This document shows, in pieces, positions 56,521 to 64,000 of a stretch of DNA of 64,000 nt; position 1 is the first letter of the stretch; the number at the start of each line of letters is the position of its first letter. The notes below the pieces were generated by a model. That model worked only from the letters and a program-made list of their open reading frames with translations, was not told where the DNA came from and searched no databases. The DNA is from Carettochelys insculpta (taxonomy: Eukaryota; Chordata; Testudines; Carettochelyidae). The translations under genes were made by a program, and so were the position numbers. The DNA lies in the NCBI RefSeq assembly GCF_033958435.1, contig NC_134137.1, forward strand, positions 320,167,501 through 320,231,500, read 5' to 3'.

Positions 56521-56800
56521 GGGTACATTTACACTGCAACAAAAAGCCCAGGGCACAGTTGCTGCTGGTCAAATCAACTGACTTGGACTCACTGAGCTCA
56601 GGCTGCCAGGCAAAACCTGAAATGTAGCCACTGAGGTTAGGGCTGCCAAGTCCGGTGGTGTCTTAGAAAAGGATGATGTGTTAGAACCCAGACTCTAGCA
56701 CAAGCCCAAACATCTACACTACAATTTTATGCCCACAGCCCGAGCTCTGTAAACCCAAGTCAACTGACCTAGGCTCTGAGATTTGTCTTTTTATTGCAGC
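56521..56800. mobile_element. MITE-like element with AGCCC-rich inverted arms
   Basis: It starts GGGTACATTTACACTGCAAC and the right arm ends TCTTTTTATTGCAGC. Inside are TCAACTGACTTGGACTC and the inverted AAGTCAACTGACCTAGG, and CATCTACACTACAATTTT. Non-coding. The right end is imperfect. Confidence 0.65.
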
Positions 56801-57689
56801 AGAGACAACCTTCAAAATAAAAAGCCAAGGTGAGGCAAGTAAAGCATATAGATGAGAACCCAGAGCAAGCTCTATACTGGAGGCAGCCTCTATCTGACTG
56901 CTTTTGAGTGTGTGTGTGTGGGCAATGGCAACGGAGGGAGGTCTAAAGAAGAAGTAAGGAGACTATGGAGAGAAGGTGGAACCATGGCTCTGCCCTGCAC
57001 CATCTGCCAGCTAGGAGAACTAGGCCATGCCGGGTTGGAAGGAACAGGAAGGTCCATTTCTCTAGAAACAGACCTTACTGGCTCGTCATTTTAGACAAGT
57101 CAGGGTGTCAGACTTGACCAACTGCACATGTTTAAAGGCACCCTAATGGCCCTGCTGCCAGGTTCTCCTTCAATCTGTGCAATCAACCTCACTTTTCAGT
57201 TCAGCCACAGATCTTGCATAGCAACCTCACAGTGGCCAATGAGTGGCCTGCACTGTGTCATCATTGAATCTCCCAGCCACAGTTTTTAGATAGCAGCAGC
57301 AGGTGGTCACACTCTCTGGGATTGCTTTCTCTGCGGCATGGCTGGTTCCACGAGCTCCCTCCCAGCTGGCTGCAGCTGCTGAGCAATGTTTAAAACAGCG
57401 TGGCTGCAGGTGGATCTTGTTTTCAGTCAGTGAACCAAGAATACACAACTTTTATACAAGGTTCACATACAGTAGGTCCAGTAGCCTGAGGGGAAGATTT
57501 CTGATCAAGGATTTTTCTGCACATCTGCTCATTTACACTCACTCTCTCTCTTTTTTTTTTTTTTGGCATACCTGTTACTATTGCCACATTCTGCTCGCTC
57601 TGCACAAAGCAGGGGAATCACAGCCATAAAGCAGAAGCAAGCCCTAAAGAAGGTATCTTTGTTTGACACTATTCATTCATTCATTCTTG
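56801..57689. other. Intergenic stretch, nothing recognised
   Basis: No domain-bearing open frame. A T-rich run lies at 57550-57564. No terminal repeats were identified. Confidence 0.45.
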
Positions 57690-58360
57690 CCATGCTGATT
57701 AGCGTAGGCAATCATGGACCTCCACTCCCGTCTATTACAAGTGTTCTAGAGCATCTCCCCAGTACTGTTGCAATGCAACAATGAAGTGATACTATCCAAT
57801 ATTTTCTCACGTTGTCTAACTCGTCCTAGCTTTCCGTTATACTTTCCCTTTGTCACTAAATTTTCAAGTGCAGACTTTCTAATCATATGGCCTATAAATT
57901 TTGCCTGCCTTGTTCTTATCCTGCTTAACAGTGTTCTTTTGCTGTTGGCTTCATTTAAGACAGACTCATTCGTCCTTTCGGTCGCTCATGAGATGCATAA
58001 CATCCTTCTTAAAAACCACATTTCTGTGTTTTCGACATACTTCTCAACTTGTTTACTGATAGTCTATGATTCACATCCATACATGATGACTGGTTCTACG
58101 TCACCTCGCAGCACTCTTTTCCTAATCTCCAATGATAAAAATGTTTGTGAGAATGCTTCTCATCTTCTGAAATGCTGCTTTTGCTTGAGCGATTCTGCAT
58201 TTCATTTCAGTTAAACACCTACCATCGGATGTGATATAGGGTCCTAAGTACTTGACACTATACAGTAAAAAAAAAAAAAACCCCAAGGGAAAGCAAATCT
58301 TTTCTACTTTTTCTTTTAAGGGTAAATTTCGTGTCTTTGATAGTCCCAGCAAGTGTGATG
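57690..58360 (-). pseudogene. RTE-type LINE reverse transcriptase fragment
   Basis: On the - strand, VKYLGPYITSDGRCLTEMKC, then RIAQAKAAFQKMRSIL, MWFLRRMLCIS and ATERTNESVLNEA, and WRSMIAYA near the 3' end. This is the order of the post-RT region of RTE-clade LINEs (YLG..IT.DG.C..E, then FLRRML.IS, ending WR.MI.NA). At least four stops and one frameshift are visible. The clade is assigned by eye. Confidence 0.65.
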
Positions 58361-58884
58361 TCTGATCACAGACTTAGCTGTGCTGGGAAAGCAATAGTTT
58401 TTAGGTAGATTTAGTTGCACTGTTGGGTGGAATTAACTTATCAGTATAATTTCCTCTGAAACAGCCTACTTTATTTCAGTCATTCTGTGCAAAGAGACAC
58501 AGGACTATTCCAGTGTCACACTTTGTGTGTCTTTGGCTACATCTACAGGTGGATGCTACATCGAAATAGCTTATTTCGATGTAGCGAAATCGAAATAAGC
58601 TATTTCGATGAATAGCGACGTCCTCCAGGGCTGGTGCCATCAAGGTTCAACGTCGACGTTGGGCAGCACTACATCGAGTAGGTGCTGCAGGGGAGTGTCT
58701 ACACACCAAAGCGGCCCAAAACGAAATAACGGTGCCAGGAACAGCTGTAGACAGGGTCACAGGGCAGACTAGCACTTCCCGGGCAACAGCAAGCCGCTCC
58801 CTTAAAGAGCCCCTCCCAGACACACGCAGCCTGCACAGCACGCGGTCTGCAGAGCCACAAGCACGCACACCCCGTGGAAGCAGC

Positions 58885-60292
58885 ATGGACCCCCAGCAGC
58901 AGCAGCAGCAGCTAGAGGTCCACACAACCGCCCCTGGAGGAGCAGTGCTTGCCCTGCTTAGTGCCATGCAGGAGGCAGCTGATCATCTTTTATTTGAGGA
59001 AGATGAGCTGCCCCCAGGGAATGAGGAAGCAGCCCCAGACCTTGCTGCCCTCCCAGCTTCCCCCCCCACTGCACACACCACCGGCTGTGGAGCTACCCCA
59101 TGAGCACGGACTGGTGGGAGCGGCTGGTGCTTGGCGAGTGGGACAACGACTGCTGGCTCCAGAATTTCCGGATGAGCCGGCAGACATTCCTGGAGCTCTG
59201 CCAGTAGCTCACCCCTGCCTTACAGCACCAGAATACCTCCATGCGACGCGCCCTCACCGTCAAGAAACAGGTCGGCATCGCTGTCTGGATGCTGGCCACT
59301 CCAGACAGCTACCGATCCGTAGGGCAGCAGTTCGGCATGGGCAAGGCCACCATCGGGACTGTCCTCATGGAGGTAAGAGGACCCGGGGTGGGGGAGCCCG
59401 AGGGGGAGCCCTGGGGGGAGCCCGGGGGGGAGCCCTGGTGGGGAGCCTGAGGGGGGAGGGGCGGAGCCCAGGGGTGGAGGGCCAGACACAACCTGCACAC
59501 CCCTCACCGGTGCTCTCTCATGTCCTTCCTCTGCAGGTCGTCCGCGCAATCAATGCCCTGCTCCTTCACAGGTTCGTGCGGCTTGGGGACCCAGATGCTG
59601 CCATCGCAGGGTTTGCCAGCCTGGGCCTCCCAAATTGCTTTGGGGCTCTGGATGGGACCCATATCCCCATCCATGCCCCAGAGCACAGCGGAGGACGCTT
59701 CCTCAATAGGAAGGGATACCATTCCGTGGTCCTCCAGGCCTTGGTGGACAGCTGGGGCCACTTCCTGGACATTTATGTTGGCTGGCCTGGCAGCACCCAC
59801 GACGCCCGGGTCTTCAGAAATTCAGGCCTGTGCCGCCAGCTGGAGGTGGGGACCTACATCCCCCAGTGGGAGATCTTTGTGGGGGACACCACCATGCCCC
59901 TCTGCGTCGTCGCAGACGCAGCAGACCCCCTCCGGCCCTGGCTCATGCACCCCTACACGGGCCATGTCACAGCCAGCCAGAAGCGGTTCAACACGCGGTT
60001 GAACCATGTTTGCCAGGTGGTTGAGCGCACTTTTGGCTGCCTCAGAGGGCGCTGGAGGGGTCTCCTCACCCACCTGGATGCAGACCTCACCAAGATCCCC
60101 CAGGTGGTGGGCGCGTGCAGCGCACTCCACAACCTGCTGGAGAGCAAGGCAGAGGCCTTCTTCCTGGGCTGGGCTGTGGAGGCTGGCAGGGCCGATGTGC
60201 AGCCACCCGCTGCCCCCAGTTGCCAGGTTGACCCCGATGGGATCCGGGTCCGGGAGGCCCTGTGGGCCCATTTTGACCAGGCTGCGGGGTGA
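58885..60292 (+). pseudogene. Harbinger transposase of element 4, frameshift and nonsense
   Basis: The start MDPQQQQQQLEV at 58885 matches element 1. A one-base shift occurs near 59070-59095, because RRLWSYPMSTDWWERLVLGE continues in another frame. A TAG lies at 59205-59207 (CQ*LTPA). The intron is 59373-59536 (GTAAGA..CTGCAG). Exon 2 (59537-60292) is fully open and has LDGTHIPI, THDARVF and VVERTFG, so all three catalytic acids are intact. It also supplies the CAG codon that is TAG in element 1. AATAAA lies near 60418. Confidence 0.88.
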
Positions 60293-60417
60293 ACGTTGGC
60301 AGGGCCAGCTGCGGGTGAGCCACCCACTGCACGCCCCCCATCCTCCACAACACGCCCTGCCCCCACGACCACACCACAGAGCACCCGAGAGTGCGCCCCC
60401 CACACACTTTTCTTTGA

Positions 60418-60423
60418 AATAAA
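60418..60423 (+). terminator. Polyadenylation signal of element 4 transposase
   Basis: AATAAA in GAAATAAATGG, about 125 bases after the transposase stop codon. Confidence 0.6.
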
Positions 60424-60534
60424 TGGAAATGTTGTTTCAAACAAAACAGTGCAACCTCATTATTAACAGAAGAAAAGAGGGGAACTATGTACATGGGGGA
60501 GCAGCTACTAAAACAGGGGTCCAACAGAAACTAT

Positions 60535-62196
60535 TTACAAATGGGGGAATATGTACAAAGGGTGGGGGGGGCCACGGCCCCACACCCTAATGTCCAGGTC
60601 CCAGTATTGGGGGGCGCGACCCACGTTTCGGCCGGAGCTCTGGATGAGGCTGGGTGGGGGCCGGCAGAACCGGCAAATACAGCTGGCCGGCGTCCGCAGG
60701 CCCATGGTCCTCCTCGGCAGCAGGCCCCAGGGTGGCAGACGGTGGAGGGACGGCAGGTGGAGTGGCAGGTGGCACGGTGGGCAGAGTGGCGGGCGGAGTG
60801 GCGGGTGGTGCAGTGGGGGGGCCAGGTGCTGCACAATGTGGTCAAAAGTGTGCATGAAGGCCCCCCAAGCCTCCTGGCACCAGGCCAGTGCTCGCTCCTG
60901 GAGCTCTAGCCGCCGCTCCTCCACCTGCAGGCGCCGCTCCGATACCTCCAGCTGATGTCGGAGGGTCGCGAGCAGATTGGGGTCCATGGCCGTCCTCAGG
61001 TGGCTCCTCCATCGGCCTCATCCTAGGGCTGGTCAGTGCTCCGCCGAGGGGCTGACCTGCTGGGATGGCCCCGGTGGGCTCTCTGGGACCACGGACACCT
61101 CGACGGCGCTCTCTGGGCCCTCCGATGGTGCAGCTGCGGAACACAGGGGGGAACAAAAGTGGAGATGGCCGTTAGGGTGGGCCCTGACCCGTGGCCCTTG
61201 TCCCCCCACCCCTCTGCTGCTGGTTCCCCATCCCCATCCCCTGGAGATGTTGCTGCTGCTGGTGGGTGTCCCAACCCCCTTCTCATGGGGGACCCTAGGT
61301 TCCGCTCCCCCCATCCCCAGGGATGGGGCATGGCGCTGTCCTGCTGGGGGGCAGGGGCTGATGCACTCTTCTGAGGGACATGCCACTGCTGTCCTTGTGG
61401 CCATGGTCATCTGGGCGTGTGGAGGGCCCTGGTCATGTCTCTTGTCCCCGCCCCTTAACCCCGGGGGTGTGCACCGGGGGGTACATACCTGACAGTCCGC
61501 TCCCACGTTCGGGGGACACCCATTGGGCGGATGCCCCGCTGGAGCTGTGGGACGGGAGGGCGATGCGGAGCCCCCCGTCACTGGAGGACTCCCCCTCCTC
61601 TTCCTCCGGTGTCCCAGGGGTGGGCTCCTGGGGGGGCCCCTGGGGTGCAGGGCTTGCCTCCGGGGCGGACTCCATCTCCAGGGCCTGCTGGGGCTCGTCG
61701 GCTGAGGTGTCAAGAGTGGCCAGGGGGAGGAGGTGTACCAGGGGCCCAGGATGTCCCTAAGCTCCCTGTAAAAGGGGCAAGTGGCAGGGGCAGCCCCAGA
61801 TCGGCTGGCCGCATCCCAGGCCCGGGCGTAACCCTGCCGCAGCTCCTTGACCTTACTCCTGACGTGGTCAAGAGTGCGGGCAGGGTGACCCCGGGCAGCC
61901 AGGCCCTCAGCCAGCCGAGCGAACGTATCCGCGTTCCACCTTTTGCTCCCCATTACCTGGAGCACCTCCTCCTTGCCCCAGAGCCCCAGAAGGTCCCAGA
62001 TCTTGGCCTCCATCCAGGAGGGGCCCCGCTGCCTCCTCCCCTGCTGGCTGCCAGCCTGGGAGCCCTGGCTCCCCTTGTGGGAGGGGTGCCCTGGGGCAGC
62101 TTGGGGGGCTGGCTGGATGCCATGGGGTGCAGGGTGGTGGGCTGCAGCTGACGAGGGACATGCAGGCTGAGCACTTGGTTGTGCTGCTGCCTGCAC
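60535..62196 (-). pseudogene. Myb/SANT-like partner protein of element 4
   Basis: The open frame runs from 62196 to 61033 on the - strand. A Gln/Ser-rich leader leads into the Myb domain (RGPSWMEAKIWDLLGLWGKE, SKRWNADTFARL, DHVRSKVKELRQGYARAWD), then CPFYRELRDILGPW and a Pro/Ser/Arg-rich linker. A donor CAG|GTATGT is at 61489/61488. Unspliced, the frame stays open to SVVPESPP and ends with a TGA where element 1 has CGA. The tail restarts at MDPNLLATLRHQLEV (60987) with LQERALAWCQEAWGAF, as in element 1. So the gene is one or two mutations away from open. Confidence 0.75.
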
Positions 62197-62754
62197 GAGC
62201 TCTCAGCTTCCTGCACAGGAAATAAGGGGGCGGGGAGCTTTAAGGGGCTGCTGCACATGGCGACCATAGAGCTCAGGGGCTGGAGAGAGCGTCTCTCAAC
62301 CCCTCAGCTGCTGGCCGCCATGGAGGACCCCGCTATTTCAATGTTGCAGGACGCGGATCGTCTACACGTGCCCTACTTCGACGTTCAGCGTCGAAGTAGG
62401 GCGCTATTCCCATCTCCTGATGGGGATAGCGATTTCAACGTCTCGCCGCCTTACGTCAATTTGAACTTCGAAATAGCACTCACCATGTGTAGACGCAGCA
62501 GGCGCTATTTCGAAGTTGGCACGGCTACTGCAAAGTAGCCGGCTCATGTAGACGCGGCTTTTGAGTGCTTGCCAGTCCTATGAAATTTAATATGAAACAC
62601 CAATATTAAACAAAGCCAGCAGAAGAACGCTGCTAGCAATGCCATAGCTAATTCCTTTTATAACTGTGAGCCTTTCTTACATTTTCTCATTTCCCCTTGC
62701 TAATTTGGTATGAGACAATGTGGTGGTGCTTTTTAAAATAGCCCCCACTCAGCA

Positions 62755-63370
62755 AAAACAACAAGGAGTCCTGTGGCTCCTGAGAGACTAACATTTATTA
62801 GCACATAAACTTTTGTAGATCAAACCCATGAAAGCTTATGCCCTAATAAATCTGTTAGGCTATGTCTACACGATCCCAAAACTTTGACATGGCCATGCAA
62901 ATAGCCATTTTGAAGTTTACTAATGAAGCGCTGAAATACATATTCAGCACCTCATTAGAATGCGGGCAGCCGCGGCCCTTTGAAATTGAAGTGGCTCGCT
63001 GCCGCCCGGCTCATCCAGAGGGGTCTCTTTTTCTAAAGGACCCTGACAACTTCGAAATCCCCTTATTCCTAACAGCACATAGGAATAAGGGGATTTCAGA
63101 GTTGCCAAGGTCCTTTAGAAAAGGAGCCCCATCTGGATGAGCCGCACGGCGGTGAGCCGTAGCAATTTCGAAGTGCCGCAGCTGCCCACATTCTAATGAG
63201 GTGCTGAATATGTATTTCAGCACTTCCTTAGTAAACTTCAAAATGGCCATTTGCATGGCCATTTCAAAGTTTTGGGATAGTGTAGACATGGGGTTAGTCT
63301 CTGAGGTACCACAGGACTCCTCGTTGTTTTTGCAGATTCAGACTACCATGGCTACACTCTCAGATTCCTC
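62755..63370. mobile_element. Fold-back SINE-like unit interrupted by a MITE
   Basis: The left arm CAACAAGGAGTCCTGTGGCT, GAGACTAACATTTATTAG and CATGAAAGCTTATGCCC, and the right arm GTTAGTCTCTGAGGTACC, CAGGACTCCTCGTTG and ACCATGGCTACACTCTC are inverted. The Harbinger MITE 62858-63293 splits it at TTA. This gives a relative age, with the SINE-like unit older than the MITE. Confidence 0.65.
62858..63293. mobile_element. Palindromic Harbinger MITE, 436 bp, TTA duplication
   Basis: It starts GGCTATGTCTACACGATCCC and ends GGGATAGTGTAGACATGGGG, with TTA at 62855-62857 and 63294-63296. It has the same length and internal order as 31872-32307 (ATGGCCATGCAAAT, GAAGCGCTGAAATA, GGAATAAGGGGATT), with several CpG-type changes. 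Confidence 0.85.
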
Positions 63371-63394
63371 ATTCAGCACTTAACCAGGCTTTTT

Positions 63395-63705
63395 TAATCA
63401 TCACCCTCAGCAAGTCTGTGGCTGACACTAAGCTGGGGGGAGATGTAGATGTGCTGGAGAGTAGGGATAGGTTCCAGAGTGACTTAGACAAACTGAAGGA
63501 TTGAGCCAAAAGAAATCTGATGAGATTCAACAAGGACAGGTGCAGAGTTTTGCAATTAGGACAGAAGAATCCCATGCACTGCTACAGGCTTGGAACGGAC
63601 TGGCTAAACAGCTGCTCTGCAGAAAAGGACTTTGGGATTACAGGAGGTAAGAAGCTGGGTGTGAGTCAGCAGTGTGCCCTGTTGCCAAGAAGGCAAACAG
63701 CATAC
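63395..63705 (+). pseudogene. CR1 LINE reverse transcriptase fragment
   Basis: The + strand translation reads ADTKLGGDVDVLESRDRFQ, then RNLMRFNKDRCRVLQLGQKN, then SCSAEKDFGI and SQQCAL. This is a well-conserved part of CR1 ORF2 in birds and reptiles. A TGA at 63502-63504 interrupts it (expected Trp). 5' and 3' parts are absent. Confidence 0.8.
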
Positions 63706-64000
63706 AGTAAATGCTCAAAATCCCTCCCTCCTGGCCCTGGCTCAACCCCTCCCCTGCCACACCTCAGCTCAACATGCCCCACCCCAGTTCAACCAGCCTC
63801 TGTTCAAACCCCTCTGTGGCCCGGCTCACCACCTCCGCGCGCAGCTCCGGATCAACTCCCCCTTGACATGCGGCTCCAGCTCACCCCCTTGCCCCGCACA
63901 TGGCTCTGGCTGAACTCCACCCTCCCCTACAGCCCTAACCCACCACCAGGATTAACCCTCCCCAAATGCCCCCCCCCCCCCAAACCCAAGGATTTACCTT
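63700..64000. other. C-rich end of window
   Basis: TACAGTAAATGCTCAAAATC near 63702, followed by C-rich CAACCCC and CTCACC units, resembles the GC-rich interior of the Tigger-type MITE at 12124. It may be the start of another such element truncated by the window end. No gene is supportable. Confidence 0.3.

Larger units (their letters stand above)
58535..62558. mobile_element. Element 4: PIF/Harbinger transposon, full length, two genes
   Basis: The left end GGCTACATCTACAGG and right end CATGTAGACGCGGC enclose 4.02 kb. Subterminal CGAAATAAGC/CTATTTCG palindromes are on the left, and the TTCGACG..CGTCGAAG palindrome on the right. It is collinear with element 1 apart from the LTR block, and so gives the reference structure for this subfamily. 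Confidence 0.9.

Overview
This is vertebrate intergenic DNA, most probably from a turtle. The reasons are introns with GT..AG borders, CR1 and RTE LINE pieces, a tRNA-like SINE family of the kind seen in reptiles, Tigger and hAT miniature elements, and above all a dense population of PIF/Harbinger DNA transposons whose ends read GGCTRYGTCTACAC. The turtle assignment rests on repeat recognition from memory and was not searched. I see no host protein-coding gene, tRNA, rRNA, CRISPR array or bacterial-style operon. Nearly all protein-like sequence belongs to mobile elements.

Four Harbinger elements keep coding sequence. Element 1 (379-4990), element 3 (45200-49277) and element 4 (58535-62558) are about 4.0-4.6 kb each and share one plan. 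A two-exon DDE transposase lies on the + strand. A convergent gene on the - strand encodes a Myb/SANT-like DNA-binding protein with a C-terminal coiled-coil-like tail. A fourth, older element, called B here (about 44.6-52.26 kb), has the opposite arrangement, with the Myb-partner gene on + and the transposase on -. Element 3 has inserted into the intron of B's Myb-partner gene. Every transposase copy is damaged; element 1 is the least damaged, with one nonsense codon.

Non-autonomous relatives are scattered throughout. Three internal-deletion derivatives of about 710-735 bp (27999-28707, 29557-30264, 38120-38854) keep the two ends of the autonomous element. A palindromic 436-bp family has TAA/TTA target duplications (12743, 31872, 37662, 62858). 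Several further MITE families are present. Other mobile DNA includes a 5'-truncated Ty3/gypsy element on the - strand (19337-22520) whose integrase lies upstream of its reverse transcriptase, as in Gmr1-type elements. There are also a solo LTR inside element 1, other LTR-like segments, a hAT MITE inserted in the terminus of a Harbinger MITE, two Tigger-type MITEs, and LINE fragments near 14 kb, 58 kb and 63.5 kb.

The most unusual structural signal is a family of fold-back SINE-like units. Their two arms are inverted copies of each other, yet the whole hairpin is flanked by 10-14 bp direct repeats (23945-24653, 24697-24867, 55752-55994). Stretches not listed as elements (for example 10.1-12.1, 14.5-17.4, 30.3-31.8, 39.1-44.3 and 52.3-54.0 kb) are AT-rich, with old or unrecognised repeats and no supportable gene.
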